Assembly: GCF_034424545.1 (NCBI RefSeq)
Contig: NZ_CP139970.1
Location: 2,604,001-2,668,000 of the forward strand
Reading direction: 5' to 3'
DNA from: Trinickia caryophylli
GTDB taxonomy: Bacteria; Pseudomonadota; Gammaproteobacteria; Burkholderiales; Burkholderiaceae
DNA length: 64,000 bases
The position numbers and the translations under genes are program-made. Of this stretch, positions 55,314-64,000 are shown piece by piece. The number at the start of each line of letters is the position of its first letter. Positions within the stretch are counted from its first letter, which is position 1. The notes beneath the pieces were generated by a model, which saw nothing but the letters and a program-made list of their open reading frames with translations, was not told the origin of the DNA and ran no database searches.

Positions 55314-56633
55314 ATGAAAACAATCAAGCGAGCCCTCGCGGGCGTGCTGGCCGCAAGCGGGCTCATCGTTGCCGGCGCCGCATGGGCAGTCGGCGACAGC
55401 CCGGGCGGCCCGGCCGTCAACGAGATCAACCTCCAACCGCCCGTGACGAAAATCGCCGAGGAGCTGTATCACCTCCATACGATGATGCTGATCCTCTGCA
55501 CGCTGATCTTCGTCGGCGTGTTCGGGGTGATGTTCTATTCGATCTTCGCGCACCGCAAGTCGAAGGGCCACAAGGCCGCCAATTTCCATGAAAGCACGAC
55601 GGTCGAAATCATCTGGACCATCGTGCCGTTCATCATCGTCGTGCTGATGGCGCTGCCGGCCACCCGTACCGTCGTCGCGATGAAGGACACGAGCAACGCC
55701 GACGTCACGATCAAGGTCACCGGCTACCAGTGGAAGTGGGGCTACGACTACGTGAAGGGGCCGGGCGAGGGCATCAGCTTCGTTTCGACGCTCACGACGC
55801 CGCGCAGCGCCGTGAACGGCACCACGCCGATCAGCGACACTTACCTGCAGGAAGTCGACAACCCCCTCGTGGTGCCGGTCGGCAAGAAAGTGCGCATCAT
55901 CACGACGGCCGACGACGTCGTCCACTCGTGGTACGTGCCCGCGTTCGGCGTGAAGCAGGATGCGATTCCCGGTTTCGTGCGCGACACCTGGTTCAAGGCG
56001 GAAAAGACCGGCACGTTCCGCGGCTTTTGTACGGAGCTGTGCGGCAAGGAGCACGCGTACATGCCCGTCGTCGTGGAAGTGAAGTCGGACGAAGACTACG
56101 CGAAGTGGGTCGACGACCAGAAAAAGAAAATGGCCGCGGCCAGCGACGATCCGAACAAGACCTATACGCTTGCCGAACTGAAGGCGCGCGGCGAGAAGGT
56201 GTACGCGGCCAACTGCGCCGCCTGCCACCAGCCGACCGGCAAGGGCGCGGGCACGTTCCCGGCGCTCGATGGCAGCAAGATCGTCAACGGCCCGATCGCC
56301 GAACATGTGAGCATCGTCCTCAACGGCAAGAACGCGATGCCGAACTGGGGCAAGACGCTCAACGACGTCGAAATCGCCTCGGTCGTCACGTTCGAACGCA
56401 ATGCATGGGGCAACCACACCGGCGATATCCTGCAGCCGCGCCAAGTGGCCGACGCCCGCAACGGTAAGTTGCCGCAAGGCGGCGGGACACAGGCGGGCGC
56501 ACCGGCCGAGGGCGCGCCGCAAGCGAGCGCGCCGCAGGCCAGCGTCGCCCCTTCGCAGCATCAGCCGGAAGCGGCGGCAGCCCACGCGAGCGCGCAAGCC
56601 GCCCGCCGTGCTGCCGTGGCCCCGGCGGCTTGA
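55314..56633 (+). CDS. coxB: cytochrome c oxidase subunit II with fused cytochrome c
   Basis: CuA-bearing subunit of an aa3-type oxidase, 439 residues. After a signal peptide come two helices (about 54-76 and 98-118) and the CuA domain with His204, Cys239, Glu241, Cys243, His247 and Met250. A C-terminal cytochrome c domain holds CAACH (Cys301-His305), making it a caa3-like subunit II. The last 50 residues are Ala/Gln/Pro-rich. ATG 55314 has AAGGAAG just upstream; in-frame ATG 55290 is the alternative. Confidence 0.93.
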   Translation: MKTIKRALAGVLAASGLIVAGAAWAVGDSPGGPAVNEINLQPPVTKIAEELYHLHTMMLILCTLIFVGVFGVMFYSIFAHRKSKGHKAANFHESTTVEIIWTIVPFIIVVLMALPATRTVVAMKDTSNADVTIKVTGYQWKWGYDYVKGPGEGISFVSTLTTPRSAVNGTTPISDTYLQEVDNPLVVPVGKKVRIITTADDVVHSWYVPAFGVKQDAIPGFVRDTWFKAEKTGTFRGFCTELCGKEHAYMPVVVEVKSDEDYAKWVDDQKKKMAAASDDPNKTYTLAELKARGEKVYAANCAACHQPTGKGAGTFPALDGSKIVNGPIAEHVSIVLNGKNAMPNWGKTLNDVEIASVVTFERNAWGNHTGDILQPRQVADARNGKLPQGGGTQAGAPAEGAPQASAPQASVAPSQHQPEAAAAHASAQAARRAAVAPAA

Positions 56634-56679
56634 CGTGTCGCACAGTCGGTGCATGCACTATTCGCTCTAGGAGATTTTC

Positions 56680-58293
56680 ATGTCTAGCATCGGACACGAT
56701 GTAGCCGCGGGTCACGGCCACGCGCATGACGACCACGCTCATGCGACGCCGCATGGCTGGCGTCGGTGGCTCTTCGCCACCAATCACAAGGACATCGGGA
56801 CGATGTACCTGTTGTTCTCGTTCACGATGTTCCTGTCGGGCGGCGTTGCGGCGCTGATGATCCGCGCCGAGCTCTTCGAGCCGGGCCTGCAGATCATGCG
56901 CCCCGAGTTCTTCAACCAGCTCACCACCATGCACGGGCTCATCATGGTGTTCGGCGCGATCATGCCGGCATTCGTGGGCTTCGCGAACTGGATGATTCCG
57001 CTGCAGATCGGCGCGGCCGACATGGCCTTCGCGCGGATGAACAACTTCAGCTTCTGGCTGCTGCCGGTGGCCGCGGTGCTGCTCGTCGGCTCGTTCTTCG
57101 CGCCGGGCGGCGCGACGGCCGCGGGCTGGACGCTCTATGCGCCGCTTTCGACGCAGATGGGCCCGGGCATGGACTTCGCGATCTTCGCGGTGCACATCAT
57201 GGGCGCGTCGTCGATCATGGGCAGCATCAACATCATCGTGACGATCCTGAACATGCGCGCACCGGGCATGACGCTGATGAAGATGCCGATGTTCGTCTGG
57301 ACGTGGCTCATCACGGCGTACCTGCTGATCGCGGTGATGCCGGTGCTCGCCGGCGCGATCACGATGGTGCTGTTCGACCGCCACTTCGGCACGTCGTTCT
57401 TCAACGCGGCAGGCGGCGGCGATCCGGTGATGTACCAGCACATCTTCTGGTTCTTCGGGCACCCCGAGGTGTACATCATGATCCTGCCTGCGTTCGGCAT
57501 CGTGTCGCAGGTAATCCCGGCGTTCTCGCGCAAGCCGCTTTTCGGCTATAGCTCGATGGTCTATGCCACGGCCTCGATCGCGATCCTCTCGTTCATGGTC
57601 TGGGCGCACCACATGTTCGTGACCGGCATGCCGGTCACGGGCCAGCTCTTCTTCATGTACGCGACCATGCTGATCGCCGTGCCGACGGGCGTGAAGGTGT
57701 TCAACTGGATGGCCACGATGTGGCGCGGCTCGCTGACGTTCGAGACGCCGATGCTGTTCGCTATCGGCTTCCTGTTCGTGTTCACGATGGGCGGCTTCAC
57801 GGGCCTGATGCTCGCAATGGCGCCGCTCGACATCCAGTACCACGGTACCTACTTCGTCGTCGCGCACTTCCACTATGTGCTCGTGGCCGGTTCGTTATTC
57901 GCGCTCTTCGCGGGCTGGTATTACTGGGCACCGAAGTGGACGGGCTGGATGTATAACGAGACGCGCGGCAAGATTCACTTCTGGGCGTCGATGATCTTCT
58001 TCAACCTGACGTTCTTCCCGATGCACTTCGTCGGTCTGGCGGGCATGCCGCGCCGCTATGCGGACTATCCGGCGCAGTTCACCGACTGGAACCAGGTGGC
58101 GACGATCGGCGCGTTCGGCTTCGGCCTGGCGCAGGTGTACTTCCTGTTCGCCGTCGTGCTGCCGTGTTACCGCAGCGGCGGCGAGCTCGAGAAGGCCGCC
58201 GACAAGCCGTGGGATGGCGCGACGGGTCTGGAATGGACGGTGCCGAGCCCGGCTCCGTTCCACACCTTCGAGAATCCGCCGACGGTGGAGTAA
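56680..58293 (+). CDS. coxA: cytochrome c oxidase subunit I
   Basis: Catalytic subunit of 537 residues with heme a and the heme a3-CuB centre. About twelve helices; the heme ligand region (FFNQLTTMHGLIMVFG), the CuB-Tyr crosslink region (FWFFGHPEVYIMILPAFG), the double-His (WAHHMFVTG) and FVVAHFHYVLV are intact. It lies 46 bases after coxB. Confidence 0.95.
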   Translation: MSSIGHDVAAGHGHAHDDHAHATPHGWRRWLFATNHKDIGTMYLLFSFTMFLSGGVAALMIRAELFEPGLQIMRPEFFNQLTTMHGLIMVFGAIMPAFVGFANWMIPLQIGAADMAFARMNNFSFWLLPVAAVLLVGSFFAPGGATAAGWTLYAPLSTQMGPGMDFAIFAVHIMGASSIMGSINIIVTILNMRAPGMTLMKMPMFVWTWLITAYLLIAVMPVLAGAITMVLFDRHFGTSFFNAAGGGDPVMYQHIFWFFGHPEVYIMILPAFGIVSQVIPAFSRKPLFGYSSMVYATASIAILSFMVWAHHMFVTGMPVTGQLFFMYATMLIAVPTGVKVFNWMATMWRGSLTFETPMLFAIGFLFVFTMGGFTGLMLAMAPLDIQYHGTYFVVAHFHYVLVAGSLFALFAGWYYWAPKWTGWMYNETRGKIHFWASMIFFNLTFFPMHFVGLAGMPRRYADYPAQFTDWNQVATIGAFGFGLAQVYFLFAVVLPCYRSGGELEKAADKPWDGATGLEWTVPSPAPFHTFENPPTVE

Positions 58294-58347
58294 CAGGCAG
58301 TTGCGAGGCGCAGGGTGGGCGGCAGTGCCCGCCCTGCCACGAAACAT

Positions 58348-58491
58348 ATGACGAGCATGACAGACGACTCACAAAAAAGACGTACCCTCGCGCGGATGCG
58401 GGCTCGGAACCTGCGACTCGCCACCATTCTGATCGGTATCGTCGCCGTCTTTTTTGTGGGCGCCGTCGTAAGGCAGTGGCTGTTCGGCTGA
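58348..58491 (+). CDS. cytochrome oxidase small assembly-type membrane protein
   Basis: Predicted 47-residue protein, MTSMTDDSQKRRTLARMRAR followed by one helix (LATILIGIVAVFFVGAVV) and RQWLFG. Small single-helix proteins of this form recur between coxA and ctaG in Burkholderia relatives and are named cytochrome oxidase small assembly proteins. Its stop overlaps the next start (TGATG). Too short for strong proof, but position, overlap and hydrophobic pattern agree. Confidence 0.72.
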   Translation: MTSMTDDSQKRRTLARMRARNLRLATILIGIVAVFFVGAVVRQWLFG

Positions 58492-58703
58492 TGGGAGCGC
58501 GCGGCGTGCAAGACGAAGGCAAAAGCAGTTTCGCCAGAACGATGAAAGCGGTGCTGTGGTCGTTCTTCGGCGTGCGCAGAGGACGCGACCATGCGGCTGA
58601 CGCGTCGCAGCTCAACCCGCTGCACGTGATCGCGGCGGCGGTGATTGCGGCGGCCGTGTTCATCGCGCTGCTGATCGCGATCGTGCATGTGGTGGTGGGC
58701 TGA
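58491..58703 (+). CDS. DUF2970 small membrane protein
   Basis: 70-residue protein with one C-terminal helix (LHVIAAAVIAAAVFIALLIAIVHVVV), preceded by FARTMKAVLWSFFGVRRG, the DUF2970 pattern. The family is typical of betaproteobacterial cox clusters and its role is unknown. The start overlaps the previous stop. In related gene orders ctaG comes next; here only about 150 bases separate it from coxC. Confidence 0.8.
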   Translation: MGARGVQDEGKSSFARTMKAVLWSFFGVRRGRDHAADASQLNPLHVIAAAVIAAAVFIALLIAIVHVVVG

Positions 58704-58851
58704 CTGACCGGCTCGCGGGGTGTGAAGGGTGGTGGCCGCAGGGCATGTTCCAGGCGGCGAATCGAAGCTTGAAAGCGACGCGGCGCCGGCATCGATGCGC
58801 TGGCGGCAAGCTGGATGTCAGAACAATTGGACTGAAGTGGAGAATTCAACA

Positions 58852-59709
58852 ATGAGCGGTCAAAACGAGAGCCCGTATTACTTCGTGCCGAATCCATCGC
58901 GGCACCCGGTCACGGCGGCCGTTGGCCTCTTGATCATGCTCGGCTCGCTTGGGCTTTGGCTCAATGCGACGCCCTGGGCCCCCTTTACGATGCTGATCGG
59001 GCTGCTCTGGGTGCTGTTCGTGCTGTGGCATTGGTTCGGCGATGCCATTTCCGAATCGGAAGGCGGCATGTACGGCAAGCGTGTCGATACGTCGTTCCGC
59101 TGGAGCATGAGCTGGTTCATCTTCTCGGAAGTCATGTTCTTCGCCGCGTTCTTTGGGGCGCTCTTCTACGCGCGCCAGATCGCGATGCATGAACTCGGCA
59201 GCCTGGACTACAAGCTGATCTGGCCGGACTTCAGCGCCGTATGGCCGAACATGGGCCCGGCGGCACTGGCCGGTCACTTCAAGTCGATGACGCCCTGGCC
59301 GGTACCGACGATCAACACGGCACTGCTGCTCAGTTCCGGTGCGACGCTGACCGTTTCCCACCATGCGCTGCGCGACAATCATCGGACGAAGGCGATCGTC
59401 TGGCTGGCCGCGACGGTTTTGCTCGGTATCGTGTTCCTGTTCATGCAGGGCTTCGAGTACTTCCACGCCTATAACGAGCTGAACCTCACGCTCTCGTCGG
59501 GCATCTACGGCTCGACGTTCTTCCTGCTGACGGGTTTCCACGGCTTCCACGTGTTCCTCGGCGGCACGATGCTCACCGTCGTGCTCGTGCGTCTGATCCG
59601 CGGCCACTTCACGGCTGAGCACCACTTCGCGTTCGAAGGCGCTGCGTGGTACTGGCACTTCGTCGACGTTGTCTGGCTTGGCCTTTACGTCGTCGTCTAC
59701 TGGCTGTGA
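58852..59709 (+). CDS. coxC: cytochrome c oxidase subunit III
   Basis: Seven-helix structural subunit of the aa3 oxidase, 285 residues. ESPYYFVPNPSRHPVTAAVGLL, FRWSMSWFIFSEVMFFAAFFGALFYAR, GFHGFHVFLGGTMLTVVL and AWYWHFVDVVWLGLYVVVYW are diagnostic. The ATG follows GTGGAGAA. Confidence 0.94.
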   Translation: MSGQNESPYYFVPNPSRHPVTAAVGLLIMLGSLGLWLNATPWAPFTMLIGLLWVLFVLWHWFGDAISESEGGMYGKRVDTSFRWSMSWFIFSEVMFFAAFFGALFYARQIAMHELGSLDYKLIWPDFSAVWPNMGPAALAGHFKSMTPWPVPTINTALLLSSGATLTVSHHALRDNHRTKAIVWLAATVLLGIVFLFMQGFEYFHAYNELNLTLSSGIYGSTFFLLTGFHGFHVFLGGTMLTVVLVRLIRGHFTAEHHFAFEGAAWYWHFVDVVWLGLYVVVYWL

Positions 59710-59738
59710 CGACGAGGGGGGCGCTCCCCCCCTCGTCG
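59710..59738. terminator. strong hairpin between converging coxC and twin-transmembrane gene
   Basis: A 12-bp stem (arms CGACGAGGGGGG and CCCCCCTCGTCG) begins at the coxC stop. A second stem, CGCCGCCT/AGGCGGCG, lies at 59815-59842. They probably form a bidirectional terminator region, although T-runs are weak. Confidence 0.6.
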
Positions 59739-59857
59739 ATGCGGATGCGGGAATGCCGGCGTGCGGCGAAATGTCGCGGCATGCCGGGTGCCCGAATGTC
59801 GGATTTCAGCGCGGCGCCGCCTTCGAGTCGATCGAGGCGGCGTTTGCGTTTCTGTGC

Positions 59858-60067
59858 TCAGTGGCCGAGCGGTACCTGGCTGTACTGAATCCAGCCGAGC
59901 CAGTGAGCGATCAGAAGGAAGAGGAACAGCGTGATCGACAGGCCGACGCGTGTCGCGAGCGACCAGACCATCCGCTTCGTTCTGCCACGGTCGTGCATCA
60001 TGAAGTACAGCGCGGATACCATGCTGGCGACGATGAGGATGAAGGCGATAGCTACGATGAAGTGCAT
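59858..60067 (-). CDS. twin transmembrane protein (DUF2909)
   Basis: 69-residue protein with two helices (about 3-22 and 36-60) and the DRGRTKRM loop, matching the DUF2909 twin-transmembrane family found in betaproteobacterial cox clusters. Function unknown. It is encoded against the direction of the oxidase genes and is divergent from surf1 with about 150 bases between them. The start is ATG 60065-60067. Confidence 0.82.
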   Translation of the reverse strand: MHFIVAIAFILIVASMVSALYFMMHDRGRTKRMVWSLATRVGLSITLFLFLLIAHWLGWIQYSQVPLGH

Positions 60068-60220
60068 GGAATCAACGAAAGGTCGGGAAACCGAAACCGG
60101 AACAATGACGATATCCGCAATTATCGCACCCGCAGGCCCTTGCCGGATGCCCGCCGACCATGCGCAGCCGGCCGGGCGGGCGCCGTTTGCCTCTGGTGTG
60201 GCGGGCGCCCGGGGGCGGGC

Positions 60221-60928
60221 ATGAAGTTTCGTCTCGTTCCCGCGCTGCTGATTCTGGTCGCCATGGCCATTACGATCCGGCTTGGTTTCTGGCAGCGCGA
60301 CCGCGCGCATCAGAAGGAGGCGATCGAGGCCCGCATCGAGCAGTTCGAGCATGCACCGCCGCAGACGGTGACGAAAGCGCCGATTGCGGCCGGCGCGATC
60401 GAATATCACCGTGTGCGGGCGTATGGGCGCTTCATGCCGGAGCACGTCGTCTACCTCGACAATCGGCCCTATCGCGACCAGCCGGGCTTTTACGTCGTCA
60501 TGCCGCTCGCGCTGACCGACGGCGGCCATGTGCTCGTCAATCGCGGCTGGCTGCCGCGCAATGCCGACGTGCGCACGGCCATCGCGCCCTACCGGACGCC
60601 CACCGGCGATGTCTGGGTGGAGGGCATCGCGCGGACCAATGCTTCGCGCGCATTCGAGCTCGGCGAGGGCGGGTCGGCGCCGCGACAGGCCATTCGTCAG
60701 AATCTCGACGTCGATGCGTTCTCCGCCGAAACGCACTTGCAGCTGCAATCGTTCGTGATCCAGCAGACGAACGACACTGGCGATGCGCTGGTGCGCGACT
60801 GGCCTGCGCCGACCCTGGGCGTCGAGCGCAACTACGGCTATATGCTGCAGTGGTGGGGCATGGCCGCCGCGGCGCTCGTGTTCGGCCTGTACGCGGCGCG
60901 CCGCGCCGCAAGGAAACCAACGATTTGA
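60221..60928 (+). CDS. surf1: SURF1-family cytochrome oxidase assembly protein
   Basis: Assembly factor of 235 residues, thought to deliver heme a to subunit I. Two helices bracket a periplasmic domain; LGFWQRDRAHQKEAIEARI, VYLDNRPYRDQPGFYVVMPL, VLVNRGWLPRN and GVERNYGYMLQWWGMA are characteristic. The frame is open far upstream, but the first helix starts at this ATG. It runs into the SCO-like gene. Confidence 0.9.
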   Translation: MKFRLVPALLILVAMAITIRLGFWQRDRAHQKEAIEARIEQFEHAPPQTVTKAPIAAGAIEYHRVRAYGRFMPEHVVYLDNRPYRDQPGFYVVMPLALTDGGHVLVNRGWLPRNADVRTAIAPYRTPTGDVWVEGIARTNASRAFELGEGGSAPRQAIRQNLDVDAFSAETHLQLQSFVIQQTNDTGDALVRDWPAPTLGVERNYGYMLQWWGMAAAALVFGLYAARRAARKPTI

Positions 60929-60948
60929 AGAGGGCTCCCGTTTTGCCG

Positions 60949-61653
60949 ATGTCATCTCCGAACCCCGATCGCTCCAACCGCTCCGATGGCGCCAGCCGAG
61001 CCGATGACGGCCCGGCCCGAGCCGGCCGCGGCAGACAAGAAGCCCCGGGCGCCCCCGGTGCTCCGGCTCGCGGCTCCTGGCAGCGCGGCCGGTGGATGGT
61101 GCTGCTGCTCGCGCTCGTGTGCGCGGCGCCCGTCATCGCGTCGTATCTTGCCTATTACGTCTTCAAGCCGAGCCACGGCACAACCAACTACGGCACGCTC
61201 ATCGAGCCGCAGCGCCCGATTCCCGAGAGCCTCGTCGTCACGGACGAGGCCGGCAAGCCGATGAGCTTCAGCGCCTTGCGCGGCCGATGGATCATGATCG
61301 CCGTGGATGCGAGCGCTTGTGACAAGGCCTGTGCGACGAAGCTTTATTTCATGCGCCAGATTCGCGCAACGCAGGGCGGCGAGCGCGAGCGGATGCTCAC
61401 GGTCTGGCTGCGCACGGACGCGCAGCCGGTGCCCGACGTGATCAAGACTGCCTATGCGGGCACGCAGATGTTCGTGGCGGACCCGGCGGCCGTCGCGGCC
61501 TGGATGCCCGCGGATAGCGGCACGCGCGTGGCCGATCACATCTATCTCGTCGATCCGAACGGCAACCTCATGATGCGTTTCCCCAAGGATCCGAATCCGA
61601 GCAAGGTGAAAGGCGACATCACGAAACTGCTGAAGTGGTCGAGCATCGGCTAA
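60949..61653 (+). CDS. SCO-like membrane-anchored thioredoxin-fold protein
   Basis: Transmembrane protein of 234 residues. A Gly/Ala/Pro-rich cytoplasmic start is followed by one helix (about 45-68) and a thioredoxin-like periplasmic domain. The motif CDKAC (CxxxC spacing) and a downstream His in VADHIYLVDPNG parallel the copper ligands of SCO proteins, though the domain is otherwise divergent. It probably helps copper or redox steps in oxidase assembly. Start uncertain: TTG 60925 overlaps the surf1 stop and has AAGGA upstream; ATG 60949 is the first ATG. Confidence 0.75.
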   Translation: MSSPNPDRSNRSDGASRADDGPARAGRGRQEAPGAPGAPARGSWQRGRWMVLLLALVCAAPVIASYLAYYVFKPSHGTTNYGTLIEPQRPIPESLVVTDEAGKPMSFSALRGRWIMIAVDASACDKACATKLYFMRQIRATQGGERERMLTVWLRTDAQPVPDVIKTAYAGTQMFVADPAAVAAWMPADSGTRVADHIYLVDPNGNLMMRFPKDPNPSKVKGDITKLLKWSSIG

Positions 61654-61685
61654 GCCGCGTGCCAGCGCTTCGTTAGAGGTCCGAC

Positions 61686-62819
61686 ATGTTTTTAGTGCAA
61701 TTGGGGTTGATCGGTCTTTGCATCGCGCTCTTGCCGCTCAGCTACGTCTGGGTGAAGGCGAGCGACGACAAATTTCGCAAGCTCGTCTGGGTCACGACGT
61801 TTCTCACGCTCGATCTCGTCATGTTCGGGGGCTTCACGCGGCTCACCGACTCGGGACTCGGGTGCCCGGACTGGCCGGGGTGCTACGGCACGGCGTCGCC
61901 TTTCGTCGCCCACGCCCAGATCGCGGCTGCTCACGCAGCGCTGCCGAGCGGGCCCGTCAGCATGACGAAGGCCTGGATCGAGATGATCCACCGCTACTTC
62001 GCGATGGCGATCGGCGTGCTGATCATCGCGCAGACGCTCATCGCCTGGGTGGCGCGTATCAAGCGGCGGCCGCTGCACGTCTCGCCATGGTGGCCGACCG
62101 CGCTGCTCGCTCTGATCGGCGTACAGGGCGCTTTCGGTGCGTTCACGGTCACGATGAAGCTGCAGCCCGTGATCGTCACAACCCATCTGTTGCTCGGTCT
62201 TGCCCTGCTCGGGGCGCTTGCCTGGCTCGCGGCCCGCATGACGCCGATCCCGGCGCTCGAGCCGGGCACCGCCCGCTATCGCGCAGCCGCGTTCGCCGGC
62301 CTCGCGCTGCTCGCCGTGCAGATCGCGTTGGGCGGTTGGGTCAGTACCAACTACGCGGTGCTCGCATGTACGGATTTTCCGACCTGCAACGGCCAGTGGC
62401 TGCCGCCGATGGATTTCGCGCAGGGTTTTCACCTCTGGCGCGCGCTCGGCATGACCGGCGATGGCGACGTGATCACACAGGACGCGCTCGTGGCGATCCA
62501 CTGGACGCACCGCAGCTTCGCGTTTGTCGTCGCGGCCTATCTCGCCTGGCTCGCGCTGCAACTGCGCCGTTTCCCGTCGCTGCGGCGGCCGGCGCTCGGC
62601 ATGCTGGCCGTGCTCGCGCTTCAGTTCGCCACGGGCCTCTCGAACATCGTGCTGCAATGGCCGCTGCCGATCGCGGTGGCTCACAACGGCGGAGCCGCGG
62701 TCCTGCTCGTTTTGCTCGTTGTGCTAAACTTTCGCACCGCTGCGCGAGCTGAAGGCAGCATCGCCCCCGCCCCGCTGGCGTCATGGCTCGCGACACCGCG
62801 CCCGCGTGATTCCGAGTGA
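61686..62819 (+). CDS. ctaA: heme A synthase (COX15/CtaA)
   Basis: Membrane enzyme of 377 residues oxidising heme O to heme A. About eight helices; [22 protein letters not shown], the heme-ligand His in [20 protein letters not shown] and [10 protein letters not shown] are intact, as is the CxxxxxC pair in [11 protein letters not shown]. ctaB starts 7 bases downstream. Confidence 0.94.
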   Translation: MFLVQLGLIGLCIALLPLSYVWVKASDDKFRKLVWVTTFLTLDLVMFGGFTRLTDSGLGCPDWPGCYGTASPFVAHAQIAAAHAALPSGPVSMTKAWIEMIHRYFAMAIGVLIIAQTLIAWVARIKRRPLHVSPWWPTALLALIGVQGAFGAFTVTMKLQPVIVTTHLLLGLALLGALAWLAARMTPIPALEPGTARYRAAAFAGLALLAVQIALGGWVSTNYAVLACTDFPTCNGQWLPPMDFAQGFHLWRALGMTGDGDVITQDALVAIHWTHRSFAFVVAAYLAWLALQLRRFPSLRRPALGMLAVLALQFATGLSNIVLQWPLPIAVAHNGGAAVLLVLLVVLNFRTAARAEGSIAPAPLASWLATPRPRDSE

Positions 62820-62826
62820 TTCCCCC

Positions 62827-63732
62827 ATGGACAGCACAACGCTCCCCCACAGCCTCGGCTCCCGGTTTTCGCAGTATTTCGCGCTGACGAAGCCGCGCGT
62901 GACGCAACTCGCGGTCTTTTGCGCCGTCATCGGCATGTTCCTGTCCACGCCCGGCATGGTGCCGTGGACGGTGTTGCTCGGCGGCACGATCGGCATCTGG
63001 CTGCTCGCCGGCGCCGCATTCGCGATCAACTGCCTCGTCGAACAGAAGGTCGACGCCATGATGAGGCGCACCGCGTGGCGGCCTTCCGCGCGCGGCGAGA
63101 TCACCACGGCCCAGATCCTCGTCTTTTCGGCTGTACTCGGCGGTCTCGGCATGTGGACGCTCTACACGTTCACGAATGCGCTGACGATGTGGCTCACGCT
63201 CGCGACGTTCGTGGGCTACGCCGTCATCTACACGCTGCTGCTCAAGCCGGCCACGCCGCAGAACATCGTGATCGGCGGCGCATCGGGCGCCATGCCGCCC
63301 GCGCTGGGCTGGGCCGCGGTGACGGGCGCGGTACCCGGCGACGCCTGGATCCTCGTGCTCATCATTTTCGTCTGGACGCCGCCGCATTTCTGGGCGCTCG
63401 CGCTCTACCGGCGCCAGGATTACGAGAACGCCGGCCTGCCGATGTTGCCGAATACGCATGGCGAGCAGTTCACGCGGCTGCACATCCTGCTCTATACGAT
63501 CATTCTCTTCGTCGTCTCGCTCATGCCCTTTATCTCGCGCATGAGCGGAATCGTCTATCTCGTCTCGGCAGTGCTCCTCGGCGCGATCTTCCTCGCCTAT
63601 GCCTGGAAGATCTACCGCGGCTACTCCGACGCGCTGGCGCGCAAGACTTTCCGTTATTCGATCGTCTATCTCTCGTTGCTGTTCGCCGCGCTTCTCGTGG
63701 ATCACTATGCGCGCGCGCTGATCGGCGCATGA
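62827..63732 (+). CDS. ctaB: protoheme IX farnesyltransferase
   Basis: UbiA-family prenyltransferase of 301 residues making heme O, substrate of CtaA. Nine or so helices; [19 protein letters not shown] (first Asp-rich motif), [25 protein letters not shown] and [20 protein letters not shown] are canonical. The stop overlaps the SCO start (ATGA). Confidence 0.94.
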   Translation: MDSTTLPHSLGSRFSQYFALTKPRVTQLAVFCAVIGMFLSTPGMVPWTVLLGGTIGIWLLAGAAFAINCLVEQKVDAMMRRTAWRPSARGEITTAQILVFSAVLGGLGMWTLYTFTNALTMWLTLATFVGYAVIYTLLLKPATPQNIVIGGASGAMPPALGWAAVTGAVPGDAWILVLIIFVWTPPHFWALALYRRQDYENAGLPMLPNTHGEQFTRLHILLYTIILFVVSLMPFISRMSGIVYLVSAVLLGAIFLAYAWKIYRGYSDALARKTFRYSIVYLSLLFAALLVDHYARALIGA

Positions 63733-64000
63733 GAGTTTTCCCGTCCATGCTCAAGAACCCGCTCGTGCGCCGCGCACGCGCCTTGCTCGCGGTCGGCCTG
63801 CTAGGCGGTGTGCTCGCCGTGGCCGGCTGCGGCAAGCAGGCGCCGGCATTCCAGAACCTCGATATCACGGGTAACTCGCAGTTCGGCACGACCTTCGCGT
63901 TGCCGGACACGGCCGGCAAGATGCGCACGCTCGAGGAGTTCAAGGGCAAGGCGGTCGTGCTCTTTTTCGGCTACACGCATTGTCCCGACGTCTGTCCGAC
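63729..64000 (+). CDS. SCO1/SenC copper chaperone, N-terminal part (cut by window edge)
   Basis: Lipoprotein-type SCO protein; the last visible codons fall in the copper motif. A lipobox (VAGC, Cys34) predicts membrane anchoring, and [12 protein letters not shown] carries the CxxxC copper ligands. In characterised systems it delivers copper to CuA of subunit II. ATG 63729 overlaps ctaB; ATG 63747 also is in frame. The rest lies beyond position 64000. Confidence 0.9.
   Translation, partial: MRVFPSMLKNPLVRRARALLAVGLLGGVLAVAGCGKQAPAFQNLDITGNSQFGTTFALPDTAGKMRTLEEFKGKAVVLFFGYTHCPDVCP

Noticed and set aside
56386..57873. 495-codon minus-strand open frame opposite coxA
   Set aside because: His/Arg/Glu-rich antisense shadow of a conserved oxidase subunit.

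Overview
The window reads as chromosomal DNA of a GC-rich betaproteobacterium of the Burkholderia sensu lato group (Burkholderia/Paraburkholderia/Trinickia-like). Support comes from the gene orders: birA-coaX, dacA-ybeD-(GcvA-like LysR)-DUF2917-lipB-lipA, dctA-dctB-dctD, comM-ubiK-glnK-amtB, gshA-gshB-EIIA-ptsH-ptsI-moeB-ctpA-gpmA-rhodanese-grxC-secB-gpsA-trmL-comF, and an aa3 cytochrome oxidase/heme A cluster. DUF3331, a family I associate with Burkholderiaceae, agrees. No rRNA, tRNA, CRISPR array or insertion sequence was seen.

Layout. 1-5.2 kb: coaX (partial) and birA, divergent from a four-gene MCE/Mla-type lipid ABC transporter (permease with STAS-like N-terminus, ATPase, MCE protein, PqiC-like lipoprotein). 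5.3-11.6 kb: ferredoxin, hydrolase, penicillin-binding carboxypeptidase, YbeD, a LysR regulator and the lipoate genes lipB-lipA. 11.7-16.6 kb: dctABD, with a textbook sigma-54 element and a 12-bp-arm inverted repeat before dctA. 16.6-19.2 kb: TlpA-like thioredoxin, a small lipoprotein, a cluster of DnaA-box-like sites, and panE.

19.3-33.0 kb is accessory. It holds exported alpha/beta hydrolases (one epoxide-hydrolase-like), DUF3331, a c-type cytochrome P460, an amidase, a FixJ-type regulator, a stand-alone receiver, a soluble GAF histidine kinase, a TetR regulator, and a molybdenum hydroxylase made of an FAD subunit plus a fused [2Fe-2S]-molybdopterin subunit. The paired signalling genes, the divergent TetR and the repeated operator-like sites suggest an inducible catabolic unit whose substrate cannot be read from the sequence.

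33.1-38.2 kb: BON protein, comM, then a 2.4-kb island between comM and ubiK. The island carries an AbiEi-like regulator with an N-terminal nuclease-like fold and an overlapping nucleotidyltransferase. It looks like a type IV toxin-antitoxin or abortive-infection module. Three 18-bp tandem repeats abut its start codon, and a 164/170-bp direct repeat of the comM-ubiK junction flanks it. This is the most promising undescribed element.

38.4-53.4 kb: sigma-54-type glnK-amtB, glutathione synthesis, a regulatory PTS without a visible sugar permease, moeB, ctpA, gpmA, redox and secretion housekeeping genes, and comF. 53.5-64 kb: a BioC-like methyltransferase, then DUF2244-coxB-coxA-two small membrane proteins-coxC, a twin-transmembrane protein on the opposite strand, surf1, a SCO-like membrane protein, ctaA, ctaB and a truncated sco gene. 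The copper chaperone gene ctaG/cox11, expected next to coxC, is absent here.
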